A stretch of 61,973 nucleotides of DNA. Source: Vicinamibacterales bacterium. Its GTDB lineage: Bacteria > Acidobacteriota > Vicinamibacteria > Vicinamibacterales > UBA8438. This document shows, one piece after another, positions 42,124-51,225 of this stretch. Numbering within the stretch: the first letter of the stretch is position 1; each line of letters opens with the position of its first letter. The notes beneath the pieces were generated by a model that saw only the letters and a list, made by a program, of their open reading frames with translations, was not told the DNA's origin and did no database searches. Position numbers and translations under genes: made by a program. The DNA lies in contig CATQHX010000022.1 in the NCBI GenBank assembly GCA_958296065.1, positions 1-61,973 on the forward strand, read 5' to 3'.

Positions 42124-42413
42124 CGTTCTTTCTCGTCCGCTGCAGGCGCGCGACGTCATCGAGCATTCGTGCCCCGGGGGCGCGCGCAGAGACTACCTTC
42201 ACGGCCAGATTGTAGCTTAGCGGCCCGGGACGAAACCCCGGCGCATTCGAACGGCGATGCATCCCGCTCGGAACGGCGTTGGTCCTCGGTCGACTATGCC
42301 GACGTGCAGTTCGCGCCGTTCGCCGGTGCGGGTCCGCCGTTCGCCGAATCGGCATGGCGTCCGCCGGACGCGGCCGTCAGACTGGGCGCGGACGATCACA
42401 GAAGGAGGCGCCA
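42124..42413. other. Divergent gap between PQQ dehydrogenase and LiaF-like operon
   Basis: This 290-bp region holds TACAAT near 42210 on the minus strand as a possible -10 for the PQQ gene. On the plus strand AAGGAGG (42402-42408) is the Shine-Dalgarno of the downstream TTG start. No convincing small gene was seen. Confidence 0.35.
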
Positions 42414-43136
42414 TTGACTGACCGGATCGCGAGCGACCCCGAAGTTCGGACCCATGAGCGCCGGCCTCCGCGCGGGCTCCGGCCCGTCCTGCCCGGACTG
42501 CTGGTCCTCACGCTTGGCATCGTCTTCCTGCTGGACAACCTCGACTTCGTCGAGAGCGGGCGGATACTCCGGTTCTGGCCGGTGATCCTGATCGTGGCCG
42601 GCGTCAAGCATCTGTGGGAGGCGCGAGATCGGGGGAGAGCGTTCCTGGGCGCCGTGCTGGCCGGCGCGGGCGGGCTGCTGCTGCTCGAGAGCCTGTACAT
42701 CATCGACTTCGATGTCTGGGATCTCTGGCCGCTCATTCTGGTCGCGGTCGGCTTCCGGATGCTGGCGTTCCCCAGGTCGGATCCCGCGGTTGCGGATGAC
42801 GCTACCGACGCGGTCGAGAACTGTTCCGCCTTCCTCGGCAGCGTCGAGCGCCGGAATCGCTCGGCGGACTTCCAGGGGGGATCGGCGTCGGCGTGCCTGG
42901 GCGGCGTCAAGCTCGATCTGACCGGGGCGGACATGGCTGGAGACCACGCGGTGCTTCGTGTCTCGGCGATGATGGGGGGCATCGAGATTCGCATCCCCGA
43001 GGAATGGACGACCGAAGTCAGGTTCACCCCCGTGCTCGGCGGGGTCGAAGACAAGACGCGGGGACCGGCGGCCGCGACGAAGCGGCTCGTCCTGGAGGGC
43101 ACGGTCTTCATGGGCGGCCTCGAGCTCGGGAACTGA
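42414..43136 (+). CDS. LiaI/LiaF-like membrane protein
   Basis: The protein has 240 residues. Four hydrophobic helices fill residues of about 22-110 (LPGLLVLTLGIVFLLDNL, FWPVILIVAGVKHLW, AVLAGAGGLLLLESLYII, LWPLILVAVGFRML), as in DUF5668/LiaI-like proteins. From about 130 the LiaF C-terminal beta domain follows: CSAFLGSVERRNRSADFQGGSASACLGGVKLDLTGADMAGDHAVLRVSAMMGGIEIRIPEEW. In Firmicutes LiaF inhibits the envelope-stress kinase LiaS. Here it is first in an operon with a LytS-type kinase and LytTR regulator. The TTG start has a perfect AAGGAGG 5 nt upstream; earlier in-frame codons lack such a site. Confidence 0.8.
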   Translation: MTDRIASDPEVRTHERRPPRGLRPVLPGLLVLTLGIVFLLDNLDFVESGRILRFWPVILIVAGVKHLWEARDRGRAFLGAVLAGAGGLLLLESLYIIDFDVWDLWPLILVAVGFRMLAFPRSDPAVADDATDAVENCSAFLGSVERRNRSADFQGGSASACLGGVKLDLTGADMAGDHAVLRVSAMMGGIEIRIPEEWTTEVRFTPVLGGVEDKTRGPAAATKRLVLEGTVFMGGLELGN

Positions 43137-43158
43137 CACGCCGGCGAGGGAGAGAGCG

Positions 43159-43608
43159 ATGGCCAGAGGACCTTATGCAGGGCGGGGAATGCTCGGAATC
43201 GTGGCGATCATGCTTCTTGGCGTCCTGCTCGCCGAATCGGGCGCCACGCGGGACTCGACGGCCGCCGAAGACGAGGCCTGGCTGGACAGCGCCGCGATCA
43301 TGGGATCGGTCACGCACCGGAACCTGTCGGGAGCGTTTCGCGGGGGCGAGGCCGCCGCGGTCATGGGACGACTGGAGGTCGACCTGCGTGACGCTACGAT
43401 GGCGCGCGACGAGATCGTCATCGAGGTCGACGTGCTCATGGGGCGGGTCGAGCTCCTCGTGCCGGAAGAGTGGAGCGTCGTCTCGGAGGTGGACGCGGCT
43501 CTGGGCGGGGCGGAGATCAGCCCCGCGCATCGGGATGCGGACGCCGCAGCGCCGCGGCTCGTCGTCCGCGGCGGCGTGGTGATGGGCAGGCTGTACGTCG
43601 GGGAATAG
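43159..43608 (+). CDS. Second LiaF-domain protein, single membrane or signal helix
   Basis: The protein has 149 residues. One N-terminal helix (about 10-26, MLGIVAIMLLGVLLAE) is followed by a LiaF-like beta repeat: AAIMGSVTHRNLSGAFRGGEAAAVMGRLEVDLRDATMARDEIVIEVDVLMGRVELLVPEEW. It is a shorter paralog of the domain at 42414-43136 without the four-helix bundle. It may be exported or anchored, and is 22 bp downstream in the same operon. Its place between the first LiaF-like protein and the kinase suggests a ligand- or kinase-binding accessory role. Confidence 0.75.
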   Translation: MARGPYAGRGMLGIVAIMLLGVLLAESGATRDSTAAEDEAWLDSAAIMGSVTHRNLSGAFRGGEAAAVMGRLEVDLRDATMARDEIVIEVDVLMGRVELLVPEEWSVVSEVDAALGGAEISPAHRDADAAAPRLVVRGGVVMGRLYVGE

Positions 43609-43612
43609 CCAA

Positions 43613-44695
43613 GTGCACCCGATCCTCGCCTCCGGGCGGCGGCAGGCTCTCTATCTGGCGTCCTGGGCGCTCATCGGTCTGCTGCTCGCGGTCGCCTGGT
43701 CGGCGGCGAGTTCGCGGGTGGCGCTGCCGTCGGCGCTCGCCGTCGTCGTACCGCCCTGCCTGCTCTACGGCTTCGTCTGTCTGTCGGCGTGGCACGTCTG
43801 CCGGGCCGCTCCGTTGGAGGCCCGCTCGGTGCTTCGAGTGCTCGCCACGCACGCGGGAGCCGGCGTGGTCGCCGCGCTCGCCTGGATGCTCGCGTGGGAA
43901 GGGTGGGTACGGGCGCTGGTTGGATCCGCGGTGTTCGACGCAGGCGTTCTCGACGACTATCGTGCCCGACTGCCGGTCGTTCCGCCCGCCGGCGTGATGC
44001 TGTTCTGGCTCTCCAGCATGCTGCACTACCTGCTGATCGCGTTCGAGGCCTCGCGCCGGGCCGAGGCGCGCGAGCTCGGCCTGGAGGTGGCGGCGCGTGA
44101 GGCCGAGCTCAGGGCGTTGCGCGCGCAGATCGACCCGCACTTCCTGTTCAACAGCCTCCAGTCGATCAGCGCTCTGACCTCGTCGGATCCGGCCGGCGCC
44201 CGGCGCATGTGCCTGCTGCTGGCCGACTTTTTCCGCAGCAGCGTCCGTCTCGGCGCGCGGGAGCGGATTCTGCTGGAACAGGAAATCGAGTTGGCTCGCG
44301 CGTATCTGGACATCGAGAAGGTGCGTTTCGGCTCGCGTCTGTCGTCCGAAGTCCTGCTGGAGCCCGGATGCGGAACCTGTCTGATTCCGCCGTTGACCCT
44401 CCAGCCGCTGGTGGAGAACGCGGTGCGCCACGGCATTCACTCCCTGGTCGATGGCGGCGTAGTGGAAGTCACCGCGCGGTGCGATGCGGAAGGCGTATGT
44501 CTGAGCGTCCGGAATCCGGTAGACGTGGAGGCTGTTGCACGCGCCGGGGCCGGGGTCGGCCTCGACAACGTGAAGCGGCGCCTCGCCTCCGCGTTCGGCA
44601 GCGGTACCGAGACCCGCTGGCGGCGCGAGGCCGGGTCGTTTCGGGTGGACATCCGGTTCCCACGAGAGGACGGAGTTCGGGAGCGAGCGGGATGA
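43613..44695 (+). CDS. LytS-type sensor histidine kinase
   Basis: The protein has 360 residues. Four hydrophobic helices lie at about 10-30, 37-60, 78-97 and 122-145. H176 in LRAQIDPHFLFNSLQSISAL is the phospho-acceptor of the His_kinase (PF06580) type, and LQPLVENAVRHGIHSL and GAGVGLDNVKRRL are the ATPase N and G boxes. There is no extracellular sensor domain, so it probably senses through the membrane or LiaF partners. The GTG start is 4 bp after the preceding stop. Its stop overlaps the response regulator's ATG as ATGA. Confidence 0.88.
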   Translation: MHPILASGRRQALYLASWALIGLLLAVAWSAASSRVALPSALAVVVPPCLLYGFVCLSAWHVCRAAPLEARSVLRVLATHAGAGVVAALAWMLAWEGWVRALVGSAVFDAGVLDDYRARLPVVPPAGVMLFWLSSMLHYLLIAFEASRRAEARELGLEVAAREAELRALRAQIDPHFLFNSLQSISALTSSDPAGARRMCLLLADFFRSSVRLGARERILLEQEIELARAYLDIEKVRFGSRLSSEVLLEPGCGTCLIPPLTLQPLVENAVRHGIHSLVDGGVVEVTARCDAEGVCLSVRNPVDVEAVARAGAGVGLDNVKRRLASAFGSGTETRWRREAGSFRVDIRFPREDGVRERAG

Positions 44696-45447
44696 CGGAG
44701 CAGCGGGGACGGCGTATCCGGGCGGTGGTGGTGGACGACGAGGCGCTGTCGCGCGCCCTGATCCTGGAGTACCTCGCGGCGCATCCCGACGTCGAAGTGG
44801 TCGGCGAATGCGCCAACGGGTTCGAGGCCGTTCGCGCGATCACCGAGCTGGGGCCCGACCTGCTCTTCCTCGACGTGCAGATGCCGAAGCTCGACGGCTT
44901 CGAGGTCCTCGAGCTCGTCGGCGGAAATATCGACGTCATCTTCGTCACCGCCTACGACAGCTACGCGTTGCGGGCCTTCGAGGTCCATGCCGTCGACTAC
45001 CTGCTGAAGCCCTTCGGCGCCGAGCGCTTCGGCGCGGCGCTGGACGAGGCCCGGGGGCGGCTCGCCCGGGCAGAGCAGGTGCCGGTCGCGCAGGTGGCGG
45101 CGAGCGCGCGGCCGCGGGGCGGCCACCGCGAACGCATCCTGATCCGTGCCGGCGCGAAGGTGGAGGTCATCCCCGTCGGGCGCATCGACTACGTCCTGGC
45201 CCGGGACGACTACGTCGGCGTCATGGTGGGCGGGCGGGAACTGCTGAAGCAGCAGACGCTGGCGGACCTCGAAGGGCAACTGGATCCGGAACGGTTCGTG
45301 AGAATCCATCGCTCGGCCATTCTCAACCTCGATCGTCTGGCGCGACTGGAGCTCGCCACCCGGCAGAGCTACGTCGCCGTCCTGAAGGACGGAACCGAGC
45401 TCGCGGTGAGCCGCGCCGGCTACGCCAGACTGAACGAGCTGCTCTGA
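44692..45447 (+). CDS. LytTR-family response regulator
   Basis: The protein has 251 residues. The receiver domain has the acidic pair in VVVDDEALSR, phospho-acceptor D61 in LLFLDVQMPKLDGFEVL, and the switch Lys in VDYLLKPFGAERF. LytTR (about 145-250) shows RILIRAGAKVEVIPVGRIDYVLARDDYVGVMVGGRELL and the closing RIHRSAILNLDRLARLE. LytTR regulators bind direct-repeat sites and control cell-wall or envelope genes. Translation is coupled to the kinase by ATGA. Only 3 bp separate it from the convergent amidohydrolase. Confidence 0.9.
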   Translation: MTEQRGRRIRAVVVDDEALSRALILEYLAAHPDVEVVGECANGFEAVRAITELGPDLLFLDVQMPKLDGFEVLELVGGNIDVIFVTAYDSYALRAFEVHAVDYLLKPFGAERFGAALDEARGRLARAEQVPVAQVAASARPRGGHRERILIRAGAKVEVIPVGRIDYVLARDDYVGVMVGGRELLKQQTLADLEGQLDPERFVRIHRSAILNLDRLARLELATRQSYVAVLKDGTELAVSRAGYARLNELL

Positions 45448-45450
45448 CGA

Positions 45451-46863
45451 TTACGGCGCCGCCCAGCCGGCCCGTTGCGCCGCACGATCCACCGCCGTTC
45501 CCCCGATGTAGACGTCTGAGATGCGTCTCGTGTTGGTGACGTCGTCCAGCGGGCTCGCGTCGAGCACGATGAAGTCGGCGCGGGCTCCGGGCGCGAGGCG
45601 GCCCGCGTCGTCGAGTCCCAGGCGGTCCGCCGAGCGGCTGGTTGCGATGACGATGGCGTCCATCGGGCTCAACCCGGCCGCTACCATCAATTCCAGCTCG
45701 CGGTGCGCCGAGAAGCCGTAGAAGTGATCCTGCACCCCGGAGTCCGATCCGAGGACGAGCGACGCTCCGGCGGCGTGGAGCCTGGCGAGGCTGCGCTCCA
45801 TCTGCTCGTAGGAGCGCGCGGCCCGCTCGGCGGCGTCCGCGGCCCGCCGGGAGAACGAGTCGGCCGCGCGCGCGAGCACGTCGGCCGCCACCGTTTCCGC
45901 GAGGATCGGTGCGGCGAGCCACGGCGGCGGCGAACTGTGCCGGCCGCGCTCCGAGATGCCGATGTTCGGCATGATGAAAACGTCGTGCTCGACGATCGCG
46001 GCGACGAGCGTATCGTCCATCTCCCGGTCGCGGACCAGGTGGGCGAAGCCGTCGACGCCGGCCGCCACCAGCTCTTCCGCGTCGTCGTGGTAGAAGACAT
46101 GAGCGATCACGTCGAGGCCGTGTTGGTGCGCCTCTTCGATGATCGCCCGGTAGAGCGCGGGCTCGAGCTTCTCGACCGAACCGCCGCGGTCGTCGACCCA
46201 GACCTTGACGAACGCGACGCCCTGCGCCGCGAGCTCCTGCACGTAGCGCCGCCCGTCCTCCTCGCTCGTCACCCCGTAGGCCGACGTCCGTAGCGCCGCC
46301 GCTCCGGGACCCGCGTTCGGACGCGCCAGCCCGCGTCCGGCCGTGAAGAGGCGGGCTCCGCCGAGGTTTCCGGCTTCCTGATCCCGGCGGATCCCGCTCC
46401 ACACGTCGCCGGCGTCGGTGCCGAGCGACACGATGACCCCCACCCCGTAGTACGCGTAGCGGTTCAGGTGGTCGACGATGTTCTCGCGGGTGTAGTTGGC
46501 GGCATCGTAGGTCAGCCCGCGCTGGAAGCCGACGTGGCCGTGGAGGTTCACCAGCGCCGGCATGACGGTCTTGCCGCTCAGGTCGACGACGGTTGCGCCG
46601 GACGGCATCTCGATCTCGGCCTGCGGTCCGACCGCGATGACCGCACCCTGGTCGACCACCAACCGTGCCGCCTCGGTCGCCGGCAATCCCGTGCCGTCGA
46701 TGAGGGTGGCGCCGTCGTACACGACCGCCGAGCTCGCCGGCGCCGCCGATTCCGGCGAATCACCCGCACACCCTGCTGCTGGCGCTCCTGCGCACGCGAC
46801 GGCGGCGGCCAGGGCGACGCCGCGGGTCGCGCAGTGCACGATTCGACGATCTCGAGAGTGCAT
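45451..46863 (-). CDS. Exported amidohydrolase (imidazolonepropionase-like), probable lipoprotein
   Basis: The protein has 470 residues. The N-terminus has a signal and a possible lipobox AAGC (Cys about 32). The amidohydrolase fold starts VVYDGATLIDGTGLPATEAARLVVDQG. HGH metal ligands are in PALVNLHGHVGF, with further His in GLDVIAHVFYHDD and GFAHLVRD, and Asp in LVLGSDSGVQDHFYG. The end APGARADFIVLDASPLDDVTNTRRISDVYIGG is typical of the amidohydrolase-imidazolonepropionase group, which includes prolidases and many unknown dipeptide or amide hydrolases. AAGGAG precedes the ATG. No pathway partner is evident. Confidence 0.83.
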   Translation of the reverse strand: MHSRDRRIVHCATRGVALAAAVACAGAPAAGCAGDSPESAAPASSAVVYDGATLIDGTGLPATEAARLVVDQGAVIAVGPQAEIEMPSGATVVDLSGKTVMPALVNLHGHVGFQRGLTYDAANYTRENIVDHLNRYAYYGVGVIVSLGTDAGDVWSGIRRDQEAGNLGGARLFTAGRGLARPNAGPGAAALRTSAYGVTSEEDGRRYVQELAAQGVAFVKVWVDDRGGSVEKLEPALYRAIIEEAHQHGLDVIAHVFYHDDAEELVAAGVDGFAHLVRDREMDDTLVAAIVEHDVFIMPNIGISERGRHSSPPPWLAAPILAETVAADVLARAADSFSRRAADAAERAARSYEQMERSLARLHAAGASLVLGSDSGVQDHFYGFSAHRELELMVAAGLSPMDAIVIATSRSADRLGLDDAGRLAPGARADFIVLDASPLDDVTNTRRISDVYIGGTAVDRAAQRAGWAAP

Positions 46864-46926
46864 CGGGGCTCCTTGTCGGACTACCGGTGGACGAGGGAGG
46901 AACGGTACCCCGTGCGCCGGGGTGAT

Positions 46927-47322
46927 TCACGCATCCTCGAGGTACAGCGACACCTGGATGTTCAGCCAGCTTCCGCGCATCGCGATCGATTCCGTCCGCG
47001 CGGACACGCGCTTGCCGGCGTCCATCAGCCGCGCGGGCATCTCGTTGCGCCGGCGGGGGACGTAGCCCAGCTTGTGTCCTTCCGGTCCGAGCACCTCGAT
47101 GGCGAGCGCGTCGTAGCGGTTGTCCGGCTGCCGGCGGAGCATGAGGCGCTGTCCGGGCCGCAGGCGGTCGGCCGCCGTTTCCGCGTCGTAGTAGGCGGTT
47201 CCGGCGACGTGCATGCCGGCAAGCAGGATCTCGCGAGGAGTGGCGGCGTCCGCCCGCCGCGTGACGATGGCGCCGAGGCCCAGCAGGCTGCAGAGTGCGT
47301 GGATGACGTCCCGACGACGCAT
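46927..47322 (-). CDS. Exported HIRAN-domain protein
   Basis: The protein has 131 residues. A twin-arginine or Sec signal (MRRRDVIHALCSLLGLGAIVTRRADA) is followed by a HIRAN domain: LLAGMHVAGTAYYDAETAADRLRPGQRLMLRRQPDNRYDALAIEVLGPEGHKLGYVPRRRNEMPARLMDAG. HIRAN domains normally bind damaged or single-stranded DNA within SWI2/SNF2 helicases or nucleases, so a stand-alone exported form is unusual. A strong GAGGAG Shine-Dalgarno precedes the ATG. It diverges from galE. Confidence 0.78.
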   Translation of the reverse strand: MRRRDVIHALCSLLGLGAIVTRRADAATPREILLAGMHVAGTAYYDAETAADRLRPGQRLMLRRQPDNRYDALAIEVLGPEGHKLGYVPRRRNEMPARLMDAGKRVSARTESIAMRGSWLNIQVSLYLEDA

Positions 47323-47433
47323 GGCTGGTCTCCTCTCGCGCGTGCCGTTGCGCTGCAACGCCGCGCTCATCAATAATACCGACTCCTGCGGCCGCCCCAT
47401 CGCGGTCGCCTGCAGCGATTGTCTCTGCCATCC

Positions 47434-48414
47434 ATGACGGTTCTTGTCACCGGCGCAGCCGGCTACATCGGCAGTGTCGTGGCCGAACGCCTCATCGAGC
47501 ACGGCCACGCGGTCGCCGCCCTCGACGATCTCTCGCAGGGGCATCGGGCGGCCGTCCCGGGAGGGGCGGGATTCTTCGAGGGCGATCTGCGCGACCGCCG
47601 CCGGCTCGCGGAGGTGATGGCCGCGGTCCGCCCGGACGCGGTGGTGCACCTGGCGGCGGAAGCGCTGGTCGGCGAATCGGTCACCGACCCGGCGAAGTTT
47701 TTCGAGGTCAACGTCACCGGCGGGCTTAACCTGCTGGACGCGATGCGCGCCGCCGATGTGCGTCGACTCGTCTTCTCGTCGACCGCGGCCGTCTACGGCG
47801 AGCCGGAGGAAGTTCCCATTCGCGAGGATGCCCGGTTACGGCCGGTCAACGCCTACGGCGCCTCGAAGCTGGCGTTCGAGCAGGCGCTTCCGTGGTACGC
47901 CTCGGCGTACGGCCTGAGCCACATTTCGCTCCGCTACTTCAACGCCTGCGGGGCGACGGCGGCGCGGGGCGAGCACCACGTGCCGGAGACGCATCTGATC
48001 GCCATCCTGCTGGAAGTGGCGCTCGGTCTGCGTCCGGACATTCGGATCTTCGGCGACGACTATGACACCCCGGACGGGACCTGCATCCGCGACTACGTTC
48101 ACGTCGGCGACATCGCCGACGCGCACCTGCTGGCGCTCGATCGCATCGACCGGATCGAATCGGATGCGTTCAATCTCGGGAACGGGACCGGTTTCTCGAA
48201 CGGGGAGGTGGTGGAGGCGGCCCGGCGCGTCACCGGCCACCCGATTCCCGCGATCGCGGCCGATCGGCGGGCGGGCGATCCCGCGCGGCTCGTCGCCAGC
48301 GCCGACCGCGCGCGCGACGTGCTCGGCTGGTCGCCGCTCTTCCCCGGACTCGATGAGATGATCGCGACCGCCTGGGCGTGGCGGAAGGACCGGTTGCGCC
48401 CGTACTCCGGTTGA
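47434..48414 (+). CDS. galE: UDP-glucose 4-epimerase family protein
   Basis: The protein has 326 residues, the usual length. It is an extended SDR: TVLVTGAAGYIGSVVAERL (NAD-binding GxxGxxG), LDDLSQGH, VVHLAAEALVGESVTDP, the catalytic Ser in FSSTAAVYG and YxxxK in NAYGASKLAFE. Substrate-contact motifs RYFNACGA and FGDDYDTPDGTCIRDYVHVGDIADAH match GalE, which interconverts UDP-glucose and UDP-galactose. The ATG at 47434 is preferred over TTG at 47419. A related UDP-sugar epimerase cannot be excluded. It stands alone. Confidence 0.87.
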   Translation: MTVLVTGAAGYIGSVVAERLIEHGHAVAALDDLSQGHRAAVPGGAGFFEGDLRDRRRLAEVMAAVRPDAVVHLAAEALVGESVTDPAKFFEVNVTGGLNLLDAMRAADVRRLVFSSTAAVYGEPEEVPIREDARLRPVNAYGASKLAFEQALPWYASAYGLSHISLRYFNACGATAARGEHHVPETHLIAILLEVALGLRPDIRIFGDDYDTPDGTCIRDYVHVGDIADAHLLALDRIDRIESDAFNLGNGTGFSNGEVVEAARRVTGHPIPAIAADRRAGDPARLVASADRARDVLGWSPLFPGLDEMIATAWAWRKDRLRPYSG

Positions 48415-48520
48415 CGTCGGCTCTGGGTTTTGCCGTCCGCCCCGCAGGCATGCCGCCGACCGGAGCGGTGCGCCGGTGTGCGACGCTTGCGCGCCGCGCG
48501 AGTCCGGCCGTGCGCGGTCG

Positions 48521-49819
48521 TCACAGCCAGGCGAACTTCACCGCGAAGAGCAGCGCCACCGCGATCAGCGTCGGCGAGCATTCCTGCCGGCGTCCTGCCA
48601 TCACCTTGATCAGCACGTAGGTCAGGAAGCCGAGGCCGATGCCGTCGGCGATGGAGAACGTCAGCGGGATGGCGATGACCGTCATGACGGCGGCGGCCGA
48701 CTCGGTGACGTCGCCCCACTTCACGTCCACCAGCGGCCGTACCATCAGGCACGCCACGTAGAGGATGGCCGCCGCGGTCGCGTAGGGCGGTATCGATCCG
48801 GCCAGCGGCGAGAGGAACAGGCAGGCGAGGAACAGCCCGGCCACCACGACCGCGGTCAGGCCCGTGCGCCCGCCCGCGGTGGCGCCCGCCGCGCTTTCGA
48901 TGTAGCTGGTCACCGGCGAGGTGCCGAGCAGGGCGCCGCCCACCGTGCCGGTGGAATCGGCGATAAGCGCGCGCTGCATGTTCGGCAGGCGCCCGCGCTC
49001 GTCGAGGAGTCGCGCTTGGTGCGCGACGCCGATCAGCGTGCCGGTCGTGTCGAACAGGTCGACGATCAGGAACGTCAGGATGACCGCGAGCATGCTGGCC
49101 TGCAGCGCGCCCGCGATGTCGAGGGCCAGCAGGGTCGGCGTCGGATCAGGCGGGAGCGAGGCGATGCCCTGCCATTCGGAGACGCCCAGCGCGAGGCCGG
49201 CCACGGAGACGCCCAGCATCCCGATGATCGCGGCGCCGGGCACCCGCCGCCCCGAGAGCGCCGCAATCGCGCAGAACCCGACCAGGGACAGCAGCGGTCC
49301 CGGCGTCATCAGCTCCCCGGCGGTGACCAGCGTCGCCTCGCTGGCCTGGATGATGCCGGCGTTGCGCAGCGCGATAACCCCGAGAAAAAGGCCGATACCG
49401 GCGGCGATGGCCAGCTTCAGGCCCTGCGGGATCGCCTCGACGATCCAGCGCCGCACCGGCAGCACGCTCAGGATCAGGAAGAGCACGCCGGAAACGAAGA
49501 CGGTCCCGAGCGCGACCTCCCACGAGTGACCCATGCCGAGCACCACGCCGTAGGCGAAGAACGCGTTGAGCCCCATGCCCGGCGCCAGCGCGATCGGATA
49601 GTTGGCGTACAGCCCCATCACCAGCGTGCTGAACGCCGCCGCGAGACAGGTGGCGACGAACACCGCGTCGAACGGCATGCCGGCGTCCGAGAGGATCTGC
49701 GGGTTGACGAAGGCGATGTAGGCCATCGTCAGGAACGTCGTCGCGCCCGCCGTCACCTCCGTCCGCACGTCGGTGCCGCGCTCCGCGAGTCCGAAGTAGC
49801 GTTCCAGGATGGCTGTCAT
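48521..49819 (-). CDS. NCS2-family purine permease (AzgA-like)
   Basis: The protein has 432 residues and 12-13 helices. AzgA-subfamily features are YFGLAERGTDVRTEVTAGATTFLTMAYIAFVNPQIL at the start, NYPIALAPGMGLNAFFAYGVV, and the paired signatures FDTTGTLIGVAHQA and STGTVGGALLGTSPVTSYIESAAGATAGGRTGLTAVVV. AzgA members import adenine, guanine or hypoxanthine with protons. The length and signature loops are intact. GGGAGGA precedes the ATG. It is not linked to other purine genes here. Confidence 0.9.
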   Translation of the reverse strand: MTAILERYFGLAERGTDVRTEVTAGATTFLTMAYIAFVNPQILSDAGMPFDAVFVATCLAAAFSTLVMGLYANYPIALAPGMGLNAFFAYGVVLGMGHSWEVALGTVFVSGVLFLILSVLPVRRWIVEAIPQGLKLAIAAGIGLFLGVIALRNAGIIQASEATLVTAGELMTPGPLLSLVGFCAIAALSGRRVPGAAIIGMLGVSVAGLALGVSEWQGIASLPPDPTPTLLALDIAGALQASMLAVILTFLIVDLFDTTGTLIGVAHQARLLDERGRLPNMQRALIADSTGTVGGALLGTSPVTSYIESAAGATAGGRTGLTAVVVAGLFLACLFLSPLAGSIPPYATAAAILYVACLMVRPLVDVKWGDVTESAAAVMTVIAIPLTFSIADGIGLGFLTYVLIKVMAGRRQECSPTLIAVALLFAVKFAWL

Positions 49820-49900
49820 TGGGTTCCTCCCGCCGCCGTTCCCGATCTCTCGCCGTGCCGCCGCTTCCGGCGCGACATCTGTTGCGGTCCTTCTCGGGAC

Positions 49901-51073
49901 TTACCCCGAACAGACCGGGGGTGCCTTGTACTCCAGACCCAGCAGCCGGAAGTAGTTCTCACCGAGTGCGATGTTCCGGAAAGCCTCGTCGTCCAGAAGT
50001 CGGTGCACGCGTCCCGTGACGTCCAGCTCCTCTCGGTAGACGTCCAGGTCCTTGTCGCGCGACGCCAGGAAGTCCGTGCCGGGGAGAATCCTCTCCGGGT
50101 ACGCGTTCAGGAACGGCACGTACGCTTCCCGGCCCTCCGGCGTCGAGAAGTAGGCATCGTCGATCACCCGCCACGCGATGTCCAGCATCAGGTTGGGGTG
50201 GCGATCCAGCATGGATGTCATCAACGCGACGTGCCGGGCCGGGTCCATTGCGGTCAGCTCCCGCGACAGCCCCATGTGGACCCAGACGATCGCGTTGTCC
50301 GGATACCGGCGGAGCACCTCCTCCATCAAGGGGAGGTAGCGGGTCGGCTCGTCGTCGCTGCCCAGATCCGAGTGGATGGCGAGTGGAATGCCGCGTTCGC
50401 GCAACACCCGCATGAACCCGCCCCACTCCGCGATGGTCGCCGGCGGCACCGGTTCGTGCCCGTTGTCGAACAACGCCTGCTTGACCAGGTTGACCTCGCC
50501 CATCCAGCGGAACATGCCCGGATACTCGGCGTCGAGAAGCTCCATCCCGGCCAGAATCGAGTCGGGTTCCGCCAGGTCCGGGAAGGTCATGGCGAGCGTC
50601 AGATGCAAGCCTTCCGGCGTCTTCGTCGCGACGTTGGCGGCGTTGACGAAGTCGTTCTTCAGCGTCGGCGTCACCGGCGTGCCGGGGCAGTCCAGGTAGT
50701 ACGTGCAGGAGGACGACGCCGGCAGCATCTGGCCGATCCCGTAGACGTTGGCGAACAGGACGCCGGTCGCTTCGAAGTACTGCAGGACCTCCTCGAACGG
50801 GACGGCGGGTCCGCCGAACGGCCGGAAGTGGACGTGGGTGTCGACGACCGCGGTGTGGGGTTGCGCGGACCGGTCGTAGCATGGTGCGTCGCCCGTCCGG
50901 AAGGAGTCGAGCGTCAGTTTCGATGAAGTGCCGATCGCCGCAGGCTCGGGGGAGCCGGCCGTCTGCGCCGCGCCGGCGGACGCCCATCCGGATGCGCCGA
51001 GGGCACAGAGTACGACGAGCAGCAGGAGTGGCGCGCCGCCCCCCGGATTTCCGTCCCGGTCAGTCCGCCGCAT
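49901..51073 (-). CDS. Exported metal-dependent amidohydrolase (amidohydrolase_2 type)
   Basis: The protein has 390 residues. A signal peptide covers about 15-37 (LLLLVVLCALGASGWASAGAAQ). The TIM barrel shows HxH in AVVDTHVHFRPFGG, PLAIHSDLG, VWVHMGLSREL and a terminal Asp in RILPGTDFLASRDKDL. Amidohydrolase_2 enzymes are often lactonases or decarboxylases; the substrate is not known. It follows the DUF1592/DUF1552 genes on the same strand but after a gap of 254 bp with repeated motifs, so it may have its own promoter. An 11-codon reading frame from 51095 overlaps its start. Confidence 0.78.
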   Translation of the reverse strand: MRRTDRDGNPGGGAPLLLLVVLCALGASGWASAGAAQTAGSPEPAAIGTSSKLTLDSFRTGDAPCYDRSAQPHTAVVDTHVHFRPFGGPAVPFEEVLQYFEATGVLFANVYGIGQMLPASSSCTYYLDCPGTPVTPTLKNDFVNAANVATKTPEGLHLTLAMTFPDLAEPDSILAGMELLDAEYPGMFRWMGEVNLVKQALFDNGHEPVPPATIAEWGGFMRVLRERGIPLAIHSDLGSDDEPTRYLPLMEEVLRRYPDNAIVWVHMGLSRELTAMDPARHVALMTSMLDRHPNLMLDIAWRVIDDAYFSTPEGREAYVPFLNAYPERILPGTDFLASRDKDLDVYREELDVTGRVHRLLDDEAFRNIALGENYFRLLGLEYKAPPVCSG

Positions 51074-51225
51074 CGCGCTCGGCTGCTCGCTTCATGCGCG
51101 GCAGAATAGCGCGTGGAGCATCCCGTCGCAAACGCTGTCCGGGGCTCCGCCGATCCGAATCAGGCTGCACCGACCCGTTTGTTTGGCATGCTGCAGGAAC
51201 GGCAGGCCGGTCTGTCGAGTTGGCG

